Source: Flavobacteriales bacterium UBA5040 (GTDB lineage Bacteria; Bacteroidota; Bacteroidia; Flavobacteriales; Weeksellaceae). From it: a DNA stretch of 64,000 nucleotides. The stretch lies in contig DIBY01000022.1 in assembly GCA_002415135.1 (NCBI GenBank), positions 186,001 to 250,000 of the forward strand. Direction: 5' to 3'. Below, piece after piece: positions 25,150 to 34,107 of this stretch. The position numbers were made by a program, and so were the translations under genes. The notes beneath the pieces are model-generated. The model was not told the origin of the DNA and ran no database searches. It was given only the letters and a program-made list of their open reading frames with translations. Position 1 is the first letter of the stretch; every line of letters begins with the position of its first letter.

Positions 25150-26090
25150 GAATAAGTGAGTAGCGAATTTTGAAGAGCCAAGTGAAAAGGTAAAAGAGCC
25201 AGAGTAATTGCGAATGAGTGAATGATGCATTTTGAATTATTGGTACGCTCCAGAGGAGCGGTATATGTGTAGAAAATGTTGTGAAATATTTCAGTTCGGC
25301 TCCAGAGGAGCCGTATTTTTTTTTGTGATAGGTGGTAAGTGCTGGGTGAAAGATGGGTTGGAAAAACCTTGACAAGGTTGAGTTTGGATGAATTTTAAAG
25401 AGCCAAGTGAAAAGGTAAAAGAGCCAAGGTAATTGCAAATGCGTGAATGATGTATTTTGAATTATTGGTACGCTCCAGAGGAGCGGTATATGTGTAGAAA
25501 ATGTTGTGAAATAGTTAGGTTCGGCTCCAGAGGAGCCGTATTTTTTTTGTGATAGGTGGTAAGTGCTGGATGAAAGATGAGTAGGAAAAACCTTGTCAAG
25601 GTTGAGTCTGGATGAATTTTAAAGAGGCAAGTGAAAAGGTAAAAGAACCAAGGTAATTGCAAATGAGTGAATGATGCATTTTGAATTATGGGTACGCTCC
25701 GGAGGAGCGGTATATGTGTAGAAAATATAGTGAAATATTTCGGCTCGGCTCCAGAGGAGACGTATTTTTTTTGTGATAGGTGGTAAGTGCTGGATGAAAG
25801 ATGAGTAGGAAAAACCTTGTCAAGGTTGAGTCTGGATGAATTTTAAAGAGGCAAGTGAAAAGGTAAAAGAGCCAAGGTAATTGCAAATGAGTGAATTTTG
25901 AATTATTGGTACGCTCCAGAGGAGCGGTATATGTGTAGAAAATGTTGTGAAATATTTAGGTTCGGCTCCAGAGGAGCCGTATTTTTTTTGGTGATAGGTA
26001 GTAAGCGCTGGGTGAAAGATGGGCTGGAGAAACCTTGTCAAGGTTTGGAACCTTGACAAGGTTGAATGTGGATTAATTTTAAAGAGCGAC
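25150..26090. repeat. Four-unit tandem array of about 224 bp with several palindromes
   Basis: The marker ggtacgctcc recurs at 25242, 25467, 25691 and 25908 (spacings 225, 224, 217). Each unit has gagccaagtgaaaaggtaaaagagcc, the palindrome cgctccagaggagcg, a second palindrome ggctccagaggagcc, and aaccttgacaaggtt. The last spacing lost about 7 bp in the gagtgaatgatg segment. Open frames on the minus strand of each unit are simply copies of the repeat. The region after it, to 26370, holds at 26180-26217 a palindromic repeat starting ttgcttcgtcgttcgttcc. Confidence 0.9.
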
Positions 26091-26370
26091 GTAAAAACAA
26101 GAGAGCGTCAAGGTATATGAATTGGATGTTGGGTTGTTAAGATTGAGATAGTACTAGAAAATTAAATGGTGCTCAACAGGTTGCTTCGTCGTTCGTTCCT
26201 TACTCCTCGCAATGACGTGGTTGGTTTGGTTAAAGAACGGTGTTTTGGGCGGTATTGTTATGGAATTAGGGAGCGTTTAGAAAAAAAAGTGACATAATTG
26301 AAATAATTTTAATTAATTTGCATAAGTATTCCTAAAAAACACACCGTTCACCTCAATTGATTATAACGCT

Positions 26371-27012
26371 ATGAAGAAAATTATTATACTTGTCACAGTT
26401 TTCCTATTGGGCATGGTGAGTGGACAACAATTCAAATACGGAGTTACCGGGAATTTTCATAAAGGATCGATCGTCGGTGTTCATGACGTGTCTAAGGGTG
26501 CTTATGGTGGTGGTCTCGGCGTTTTTGCGCAGTGGTCACTGGTTGAAAATGATGTTTTTGATTCTGCCTGGCTGTACATCACACCGCAAATTGAATATCA
26601 TATGGCTGGAGAGATCGCGAAAGCAGAAGAGAATGTATTCGGCGTGCAAAAGTTTCATCATGATTATGTGGCCATGCAGGTGTACCTGAAATGGTTCTTT
26701 CACCAGGGAAATATGAAACGTGATCTATTTCTGTTCGCTGGTCCACGCATTGAATATCTGGTCCGTGAAAAGCGAGAAGTGGATCCCGCTTATGATCTTG
26801 CTTATTTTCAATACAATAAAGACGATGAGATCAATAAGTTCGGCTATGGAATTTCCTTTGGTGTCGGTCTGAAAGTTTCGCAACAGTTTGAAGCATTTTT
26901 AAGATATGACCGTGGCTTTAGCAAGGTTTATCCTAATAATGATACGAGAAATACTTATAACCGAATGTTGGGGGTAGGTCTTAACTATTACCTGAATGAA
27001 AACTGGTGGTAA
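26371..27012 (+). CDS. Outer-membrane beta-barrel protein at the start of the polysaccharide locus
   Basis: A 213-residue secreted protein with signal peptide MKKIIILVTVFLLGMVSG and a small beta-barrel: alternating strands such as KYGVTGNFHKGSIVGVHD, GGGLGVFAQWSLVEND, LYITPQIEYHMAGE, LFLFAGPRIEYLVREK and a C-terminal strand ending GVGLNYYLNENWW. It resembles OMP_b-brl/PorT-like proteins that are common in Bacteroidota but does not point to a function. Position directly before the Wza-like gene (71 bp upstream) suggests it belongs to the export locus or envelope, which is inference. Confidence 0.75.
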   Translation: MKKIIILVTVFLLGMVSGQQFKYGVTGNFHKGSIVGVHDVSKGAYGGGLGVFAQWSLVENDVFDSAWLYITPQIEYHMAGEIAKAEENVFGVQKFHHDYVAMQVYLKWFFHQGNMKRDLFLFAGPRIEYLVREKREVDPAYDLAYFQYNKDDEINKFGYGISFGVGLKVSQQFEAFLRYDRGFSKVYPNNDTRNTYNRMLGVGLNYYLNENWW

Positions 27013-27056
27013 AACGGCTAAAGCTTACGTCAGCGTTGTACTGCTAAAAATAGTTT

Positions 27057-27064
27057 TACATTTG
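27057..27064 (+). promoter_or_regulatory. Bacteroidota -7 box for the wza-wzc unit
   Basis: TACATTTG, matching TAnnTTTG, 18 bp before the ATG at 27083. The leader is very short, as usual in this phylum. Confidence 0.55.
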
Positions 27065-27082
27065 TAGTTCTAAAAACAAGAA

Positions 27083-27883
27083 ATGAAGAGATCCTTCTCC
27101 GTATTTATTATCCTTATTTTAATCGCTTTTCAAGCCTGTAAACCGAAGCAGAATATTGTGTATCTATCCAACAATAACTTTGAAGAGGAGGTGTCGCAGG
27201 CGAAGTATGTGGGTCTTCATATTCAGGAGGGCGACCGTTTACAAATTCTGGTATCGGCTTTTGAAGAGATCGCGGTTCGTCCGTTTAATCAATCTACGAT
27301 GGCTGCGACAGGATCTTCGGGTAGCGGCAGCGCTGGTGGAGGTGGAGGCGGTTCGGCAACCGAATATACGGTCACGACCGATGGTACGATTGTATTTCCC
27401 GTTTTGGGCAGCATTTACTGCAAAGGCATGACCAAACAACAACTTAAACAAGATATTGAAAGCCGCTTAAAAAGATACCTTACCGATCCAATGGTGACGG
27501 TGACGCTGACTAATTTTAATTTTTCTGTTTTAGGAGAGGTGGGAAGTCCAGGTCAGAAAACGAGTACTTCTGAAAAACTCAATGTTTTACAAGCAATAGC
27601 TTTGGCTGGAGACATCAGCTATCAAGGAAACAAAACAAGTGTCAAACTCATTCGGTATTCAGAGGAAGAAGGCAAAGACAAAGTACTGTCGCTCGACCTG
27701 TCTGAAGCGTCTATCGTGAATTCTCCCTACTATTATCTCCAACAAAATGATATTCTTTATGTAGAGCCCGACCGCAATAAGCAGGTATCGGTGAATACCA
27801 ATTCCAATGTGGATAACTGGATCAAGTATGGAGGAGTCGGTTTAGGCTTATTGACTTTAATTTTAACATTAACCCGTAAATAA
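27083..27883 (+). CDS. Wza-like polysaccharide export lipoprotein
   Basis: A 266-residue outer-membrane lipoprotein (lipobox FQAC at residues 14-17) of the Poly_export/SLBB family: VGLHIQEGDRLQILVSAFEE (about 43-62), then the family strand TVTTDGTIVFPVLGSIYCKG, the SLBB domain at 150-200 (FSVLGEVGSPGQKTS, LNVLQAIALAGDISYQGNKT), and a C-terminal hydrophobic segment (YGGVGLGLLTLILTLTRK). A Gly/Ser-rich insertion (SGSGSAGGGGGGS, about 78-90) interrupts the Poly_export domain. It is 6 bp upstream of the Wzc-like gene and would form the outer-membrane channel with it. In E. coli, Wza builds an octameric helical barrel; here a C-terminal helix is also predicted. Confidence 0.9.
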   Translation: MKRSFSVFIILILIAFQACKPKQNIVYLSNNNFEEEVSQAKYVGLHIQEGDRLQILVSAFEEIAVRPFNQSTMAATGSSGSGSAGGGGGGSATEYTVTTDGTIVFPVLGSIYCKGMTKQQLKQDIESRLKRYLTDPMVTVTLTNFNFSVLGEVGSPGQKTSTSEKLNVLQAIALAGDISYQGNKTSVKLIRYSEEEGKDKVLSLDLSEASIVNSPYYYLQQNDILYVEPDRNKQVSVNTNSNVDNWIKYGGVGLGLLTLILTLTRK

Positions 27884-27889
27884 AATTTA

Positions 27890-30214
27890 ATGGAACTTTT
27901 GGAAAACTCCGAACCGTTAAAGCGGACGAAGACGGTTAATATTAAAAAAGAAATAGGGAAGTATCTGAAGAAGTGGCCCTGGTTTTTGCTCAGTCTGGCC
28001 CTCTTCTACAGTGGGGCAAGAATCTATCTTAAATATACCCAGGCGCAATACAACAGTAAAACCTCTCTTAAACTTCGCGAATCCAAAGGCAACAGTACAG
28101 CGTTGAGTGATCTTAAAAATCTGGGAATGGGAGTGAGTGGGGATAATGAGCTTCAGGGCGAAACCACCATTATTGTATCGAAACCGATTCTGGAAACGGT
28201 GGTTCAAAACCTTAACTTGGGGGTCAGCTTTTTTAGTTTAGGTAAAATTAAAGAGGTAGAACTATATAAAGAAAACAGCCCTGTTAGCGGGAAGATCCTC
28301 AGTTTGAATCAGCCCGATGGTTTTGGCAGTGCCAGTTATACTATTGAACCGGTGGGCGCGAATTCCTATAAACTGTCAGGATCCAACACGCAGTATCGTT
28401 TTGGGACGCCGGCGAAATTTCCGTTTGGAATGGTCCAGTTGAATGTTAAACCAGGCGTTCAGCTGAGAGATCAGATCAAAGTCGTTTTTAAAAGTGTGCA
28501 ATCGGCCGTGGCAGGCTTAGAAGGTAGTATTTCCGTTAATCTTCCAGAGAATAAAGGACTGCTGATGGATGTTTTCATGGTGGGACCGGTGCCGAAGAAA
28601 TCAGAAGATATCTTAAACGAACTGGCGAAACAGTATATCATCGATGGGGTGAACGATAAGAACCAGGAAGCTAAAAATACGCAGGATTTCATTAATGAAA
28701 GACTGGAAGTGATCAGTGAAGATCTTTCGGGCATTGAAGGCGAGAAAGAACGATTCAAACAGTCCAATCAAATTACTGATTTAAATACCCAGGCAGGTGC
28801 GGCGGTAACTAAGGCTGATGAAAATACCAAAATTATTTTGACCCAATCGATGCAACTGGATCTGGTAAATTCCGTTTTATCCGCCAGTGCCAGTGAGCAG
28901 TTATTGCCAACGGGTATGGGCTTACCGGCTGGAGCAGAAAGTACGATAGGGGAATATAACAACCTGTTGTTAACGCGCAACAGAGTCTTGAAACAGGCGA
29001 CGGGTGAGAATCCAGCAGTGATTCAGATCAATAAAGATATTGTTGCTACAAAGAATTTAATCCGTAAAAATCTACTGGAATCCCGGGAAACTTTGCAGTT
29101 GCAAATCGCTCAAGCCAATGCACAACTCAATTTGGCTAAAAGCAATATCAGTAAATATCCGACCCAGGAAAAAATGTTCCGGAGTATCGACCGGCAGCAA
29201 ACGCTGAAAGAACAGCTTTATCTCTATCTTTTACAGAAAAGAGAAGAAAACGCCATCACTTTAGCGGTAACGGCGCCCAAAGCAAAGATCATTAATCCAG
29301 CTTACACGACGGGCATTGTAAAACCCAACGCCAAGCGGATCATGAACGGTGCACTGACGGCAGGTTTTCTGTTGCCTTTGATCTTTCTGATCGTCTGGAA
29401 TTCATTGGATACGAAAGTACACACCAAGGAACATATTATGGCGCTGATGCCGGTAACCGCAGTCGTGATCGCAGAAGTCCCGATGATCACGGATGGAAAT
29501 ACGGTCGTTCATCCGAATGACTTTTCTACGTTTGCGGAATCCTTCCGGATCTTGAGTTCCAATCTCAAATACCTCTTAAAGGCAAAGAAAAGCAAAGATG
29601 GCGATGTCGTGCTGGTCACGTCGTCTATTAAAGGCGAAGGAAAAACGACCGTTTCCATTAATACCGCCCTTACTTTAGCCGGAAAAAGCAAGGTGATTAT
29701 TATCGGAGCAGATATCCGAAACCCCCAGCTTCACCGTTTTGTACGTGGAAAAAATATTGGACTGACCGATTATCTGATGTCCGATAAAACAGTACCCGAT
29801 TCGTATATCGTACCTTCTAAAGTGAATGAAAATCTGGATGTGCTCTTTAGTGGGCAGATCGCACCCAATCCGAATGATCTGTTGGATATGGATAAATTTA
29901 CGGAGATGATCACCTACCTTAAAACGCAGTATGACTATGTCGTTCTGGATTCGGCGCCGGTCATGTTGGTGAGTGATACGCTTCAACTGGTAGAGAAATC
30001 TGATGTATTGCTGTATGTAGTACGGTCAGAATTCACGGAAAAGGGGATGATCGATTTTGCGGCAGGTTTCCAGATCGAAAATCAGATCAGCAATATGGCT
30101 TTTGTACTGAACAGTGTGAAACCGGAAAATACGCGGTATGGGAAGAAGTATGGGTATGGGTATTATTCTTATACGCATGAGTTGGAGAAGAAGTGGTGGG
30201 AGAGGTTTATATAA
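27890..30214 (+). CDS. Wzc-like polysaccharide co-polymerase / tyrosine autokinase
   Basis: A 774-residue inner-membrane protein. An N-terminal Wzz domain lies between a membrane helix at about 35-52 (WFLLSLALFYSGARIYL) and one at about 485-502 (GALTAGFLLPLIFLIVW). A long coiled-coil region (about 250-460) precedes the second helix. The cytoplasmic BY-kinase domain has Walker A in KGEGKTTVSINTALTLA (near residue 582), Walker A' VIIIGADIRNPQ and Walker B YDYVVLDSAPVM. A tyrosine-rich tail (RYGKKYGYGYYSYTHEL) serves for autophosphorylation. It controls chain length and export with the Wza-like protein. Full length; all kinase motifs are present. Confidence 0.95.
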   Translation: MELLENSEPLKRTKTVNIKKEIGKYLKKWPWFLLSLALFYSGARIYLKYTQAQYNSKTSLKLRESKGNSTALSDLKNLGMGVSGDNELQGETTIIVSKPILETVVQNLNLGVSFFSLGKIKEVELYKENSPVSGKILSLNQPDGFGSASYTIEPVGANSYKLSGSNTQYRFGTPAKFPFGMVQLNVKPGVQLRDQIKVVFKSVQSAVAGLEGSISVNLPENKGLLMDVFMVGPVPKKSEDILNELAKQYIIDGVNDKNQEAKNTQDFINERLEVISEDLSGIEGEKERFKQSNQITDLNTQAGAAVTKADENTKIILTQSMQLDLVNSVLSASASEQLLPTGMGLPAGAESTIGEYNNLLLTRNRVLKQATGENPAVIQINKDIVATKNLIRKNLLESRETLQLQIAQANAQLNLAKSNISKYPTQEKMFRSIDRQQTLKEQLYLYLLQKREENAITLAVTAPKAKIINPAYTTGIVKPNAKRIMNGALTAGFLLPLIFLIVWNSLDTKVHTKEHIMALMPVTAVVIAEVPMITDGNTVVHPNDFSTFAESFRILSSNLKYLLKAKKSKDGDVVLVTSSIKGEGKTTVSINTALTLAGKSKVIIIGADIRNPQLHRFVRGKNIGLTDYLMSDKTVPDSYIVPSKVNENLDVLFSGQIAPNPNDLLDMDKFTEMITYLKTQYDYVVLDSAPVMLVSDTLQLVEKSDVLLYVVRSEFTEKGMIDFAAGFQIENQISNMAFVLNSVKPENTRYGKKYGYGYYSYTHELEKKWWERFI

Positions 30215-30668
30215 AGTTTTGTTTTTTATAGTTCTTTTGTCTTGAAACAAAAGAACCAAAAATTCAAGACCTTGATCTTTTTGCTAAAAAATTAATATTT
30301 CTTCTGAGAAAATTCCTAAACTTGCGCGGATATGTAACTTGCGCTTCGAATGTAAATTATTGTCCGCGCTTCGAACAGAAGGAATTTTTGAGTGTTGCTA
30401 ATTGAAAAGTGTCGCTGAAGAAATTTTAATTTTTCTTCACGCAAAAATCTCCTAAGTCGAGCTTTTAGTGGAAATCAAAATATTAATATAGTAATACGGT
30501 GAGCAAAAAAAGTGCAGAAAAAATAAATAGGTATCGATTTTACGGGTACTTTTTTTCCGTGATTCTTTTAGGTTTATTATCGCACCTTGTAACAGAATAA
30601 AAAATTACTTGTTAAAAATCAATTTCATTATCAAGTTTACAGGTTGACAAACCTACATTAAAAAAACA
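30215..30668. other. Spacer between wzc and wzm holding an inverted repeat copy
   Basis: The 454-bp gap is mostly the inverted repeat copy described in the next entry. After it, 30475-30668 has no clear box or hairpin that I can support. Confidence 0.6.
30230..30475 (-). repeat. Single inverted copy of the 440-bp repeat family
   Basis: Read on the minus strand it matches the repeat core: gacttaggagatttttgcgt at its start, then ttcgaagcgcggacaataat, its inverse ccgcgcaagtttaggaattt, and the gtcttgaatttttggttc...tttcaagac hairpin. It is opposite in orientation to the five units downstream. Confidence 0.8.
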
Positions 30669-31517
30669 ATGACAAACGAAAAGCAGCCTACTTATTTTAT
30701 CAATTCGAAACAATCGGTGTTTTCGCTGAACTTGAAAGAGGTTTGGGATTACCGGGATCTTTTGCTGATGCTGGTGAAAAAGGATTTTATTACTTTTTAT
30801 AAACAGACGGTTTTAGGACCGTTGTGGTTTATTGTACAGCCGTTGTTGACGACGGTGATCTACGTGATCCTTTTTGGGAATATTGCGAAGTTGTCGACGG
30901 ATGGAGTACCACAGGTGTTATTTTACCTGTCTGGAATTACGGTGTGGAATTATTTCTCCGAAAGTTTAACCAAAACCTCTTCGGTGTTTACGGCCAATGC
31001 CGGAATGTTTGGGAAAGTCTATTTTCCACGGCTTATTATGCCACTGTCCATCGTGGCGTCATCGCTCATGAAGTTTGCGGTGCAGTTTGGGATCTTCGCG
31101 ATCGTCCTTTTATACTTCGTCGTGTTTACCGATGAGGTACAACCCAATATCTGGATGCTTTTTACACCGGTTTTAATTTTATTAATGGCCATGTTTGCCT
31201 TAGGAATGGGCATGATTTTCTCGTCACTGACCACGAAATATAAAGATCTGACCTTCCTGCTTACTTTTGGAATTCAGTTGTTTATGTATATCACGCCGGT
31301 GGTTTATCCGATTTCTGCTTTACCGGAGAAATTCAGATTTCTGGTATATATGAATCCTTTGTCTTCGATCTTTGAATGTTTCCGGTACGCCTTTCTAGGA
31401 TCGGGGAGTTTTGATCTGATGAATATTCTTTGGAGCAGTATTTTTATTACCGCGATTCTCATCGTAGGGACGGTTATTTTTAATAAAGTGGAGAAGAGTT
31501 TTATGGATACGGTTTAA
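30669..31517 (+). CDS. ABC-2 polysaccharide exporter permease (Wzm-like)
   Basis: A 282-residue inner-membrane protein with six predicted membrane segments, beginning with a cytoplasmic N-terminus. The ABC-2/TagG family sequence is visible: LVKKDFITFYKQTVLGPLWF (about 36-55), QPLLTTVIYVILFGNIAKLS, then FYLSGITVWNYFSESLTKTS and the conserved ending region NPLSSIFECFRYAFLG. It is the transmembrane half of an exporter that pumps lipid-linked polysaccharide. Its ATPase partner is the gene at 34108, but the two are separated by 2.6 kb of repeat DNA, unlike the usual overlapping wzm-wzt arrangement. Confidence 0.92.
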   Translation: MTNEKQPTYFINSKQSVFSLNLKEVWDYRDLLLMLVKKDFITFYKQTVLGPLWFIVQPLLTTVIYVILFGNIAKLSTDGVPQVLFYLSGITVWNYFSESLTKTSSVFTANAGMFGKVYFPRLIMPLSIVASSLMKFAVQFGIFAIVLLYFVVFTDEVQPNIWMLFTPVLILLMAMFALGMGMIFSSLTTKYKDLTFLLTFGIQLFMYITPVVYPISALPEKFRFLVYMNPLSSIFECFRYAFLGSGSFDLMNILWSSIFITAILIVGTVIFNKVEKSFMDTV

Positions 31518-31597
31518 GCCTTAAGCCGATGGACAGGATGACAGAGAACAGGAGAACCAGAGAATAGAGAATTATTAATTGAGTTTTGGATGCCCCG

Positions 31598-33808
31598 ACT
31601 TAGGAGTTATTTGCGTTAATAAAAAAGAAAATTTCTTCCAGCAATGTCTTTCAATTAGCAAATAGTAAAAATTCCTTTTGTCCGAAGCGCGGCAATAACC
31701 TATAATCGAAGACAAACTTAAAATTCCGCGCTAGTTTAGGAATTTTGTCAAAAGAAATTTTCTTTTTTTAGCAAATAAATCCAAGTCTTGAATTTTTTGT
31801 TACTTTTTGTTTCAAGACAAAAAGTAAGACTACATAAAAAAAATTGTTTATCTGCAGTGATTTCTGATCCACTCTATCACCAGAAAACAACAATCCTAGA
31901 AGCTACTCGCGTTAGTAGAAATCCGATTTCGTTTCACCGGGAAGCTTCTTTCCCCAACCCTAAAGGGAGAAAGCTTCCTTAGCAAGTACAAAACCTCAAA
32001 TATTGATAAGAAGCCCAATCCTGAGGAGCATTTTCAATTGACTTATGAGATATTTGCGTTAATAAAAAAGAAAATTTCTTCCAGCAATGTCTTTCAATTA
32101 GCAAATAGTAAAAATTCCTTTTGTTCGACGCGCGGCAACAACCTATAATCGAAGACATACTTAAAATTCCGCGCTAGTTTAGGAATTTTGTCAAAAGAAA
32201 TTTCCTTTTTTTAGCAAATAAATCCAAGTCTTGAATTTTTTGTTACTTTTTGTTTCAAGACAAAAAGTAAGGCTATAAAAAAAATAAGTTCTTCTCTGCA
32301 GTGATTTCGGGTACTCTCAATCATCACGAAGAAAACAACCTATGAACTAATTGCATTAGAAGCAGTCCGATTTCTTTTCACCGCGAAGCTTCTTCCCCCA
32401 ACCCTAAAGGGAGAAAGCTTCCTGTGCAAGTACAAAACCTCAACTATTCATAAGAAGCCCAATCCTGAGGAGCATTTTCAATTGACTTAGGAGATATTTG
32501 CGTTAATAAAAAAGAAAATTTCTTCCAGCAATATCTTTCAATTAGCAAATAGTAAAAATTCCTTTTGTTCGACGCGCGGCAATAACCTATAATCGAAGAC
32601 AAACTTAAAATTCCGCGCTAGTTTAGGAATTTTGTCAAAAGAAATTTCCTTTTTTTAGCAAATAGATCCAAGTCTTGAATTTTTTGTTACTTTTTGTTTC
32701 AAGACAAAAAGTAAGGCTAGAAAAAAATACGTTCTTTTCTGCAGTAGGCTCCGTTCAATCATCAAGAAGAAAACAACCTATGAACTAATTGCATTAGAAG
32801 CAGTCCGATTTCTTTTCACCGGGAAGCTTCTTTCCCCGACCCTAAAGGGAGGAAGCTTCCTTAGCAAGTGCAAAACCTCAACTATTGATAAGAAGCCCAA
32901 TCCTGAGGAGCATTTTCAATTGACTTAGGAGATTTTTGCGTGAAGAAAAATTAAATTTCTTTTGCCCGGCATCTCTAAACTATAACCGAATAAAAATTTC
33001 CAGTGTTTGAGTGGCGGCAAAAATAGTAATGGGACAAAACAATTAAACTTTCCGCCCGAGTTTGGAAATTTTCTCAGAAGAAATTTTATTTTTTAGTAAA
33101 AAGATCCAAGTCTTGAACTTTTTGTTACTTTTTGTTTCAAGACAAAAAGTAAGACTAGAAAAAAAGTTTTTCCATGCAGTGATTTCGGGTACTCTCAATC
33201 ATCAGGAATACAACCGACTTAGAAGCTATTCGCGTTAGGAGAAACCCGATTTCTTTTCACCGGCAAGCTTCTTTCCCTAACCCTAAAGGGAGGAAGCTTC
33301 CTTCGCAAGTACAAACCCTCAACTATTCATAAGAAGCTCAATCCTGAAGAGCATTTTCAATTGACTTAGGAGATATTTGCGTTAATAAAAAAGAAAATTT
33401 CTTCCAGCAATGTCTTTCAATTAGCAAATAGTAAAAATTCCTTTTGTCCGACGCGCGGCAACAACCTATAATCGAAGACAAACTTAAAATTCCGCGCTAG
33501 TTTAGGAATTTTGTCAAAAGAAATTTCCTTTTTTTTAGCAAATAAATCCAAAGTCTTGAATTTTTTGTTACTTTTTGTTTCAAGACAAAAAGTAAGACTA
33601 CATAAAAAAAATTGTTTATCTGCAGTGATTTCTGATCCACTCTATCACCAGAAAACAACAATCCTAGCAGCTAGTCGCATTAGGAGAAATCCGATTTCCT
33701 TCCACCGGGAAGCTTCTTTCCCCGACCCTAAAGGGAGGAAGCTTCCTTAGCAAGTACAAAACCTCATCTATTCATGAAAAGCTCAATCCTGAAGAGCGTT
33801 CTCAATTG
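31598..33808 (+). repeat. Five-unit tandem array of about 440 bp between wzm and wzt
   Basis: The marker gactta(g/t)gag starts units at 31598, 32040, 32484, 32922 and 33363, and the last ends at 33808 (periods 442, 444, 438, 441, 445). Each unit has three hairpin parts: a large imperfect dyad built from aattccttttgt...gcgcgg and ccgcgctagtttaggaatt; a gtcttgaatttttt...tttcaagac stem; and gaagcttctttcccc with ggg(a/n)gaaagcttc around a constant aaccctaaa. Unit four is the most diverged (cagtgtttgagtggcgg). Small frames at 31788 and 33511 are repeat copies, not conserved genes. Confidence 0.95.
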
Positions 33809-34107
33809 ACTTACGAACCATCTGCGTGAAGAAACACCTTGAAAAGGTTCACGATTCAATCAAAAATATTAGCAGAATGAGGCAAATAAAACCCAAATCT
33901 TATCCCAATACTATCGGAATTATTACTTTCAGTTTCAAAACTATCGTGCCCTTCTACCCCAACCAATTACCAACTACTTTTACCATATTTCCACCCATAG
34001 CATCAATATGATATACCACTGCAGCAATTAAAATAAAAAATATTGAATAATATCCCTACTTTTGTTATTATTATAAAAACTTCCATTCATAAAACATCAT
34101 CTTTAAA
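33809..34107. other. AT-rich leader region before wzt
   Basis: A roughly 300-bp stretch without a gene. It holds a partial repeat end (aagaaacaccttgaaaaggtt near 33829), and a promoter box at 34057. A short open frame at 33826 is not supported. Confidence 0.5.
34057..34064 (+). promoter_or_regulatory. Bacteroidota -7 box for wzt
   Basis: TACTTTTG lies 43 bp before the TTG start at 34108, so wzt and the cassette after it probably have their own promoter despite following wzm. Confidence 0.5.

Noticed and set aside
25103..26059. Four similar minus-strand open frames of 66-111 codons
   Set aside because: They repeat because the DNA is a tandem array, differ by frame and length between units and show no conserved start or ribosome site.
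31788..33750. Similar + strand frames at 31788 and 33511 (64 and 79 codons)
   Set aside because: Only two of the five repeat units keep the frame open, so it is not under protein-level selection.
31598..33808. A CRISPR array
   Set aside because: Units are about 440 bp and nearly identical throughout; there are no short repeats with unique spacers and no cas genes. The heptamer arrays also lack spacers.
31598..33808. Integron attC-like recombination sites
   Set aside because: The large dyads recall folded attC sites, but no core GTTRRRY pairs, no integrase and no gene cassettes between units were found.
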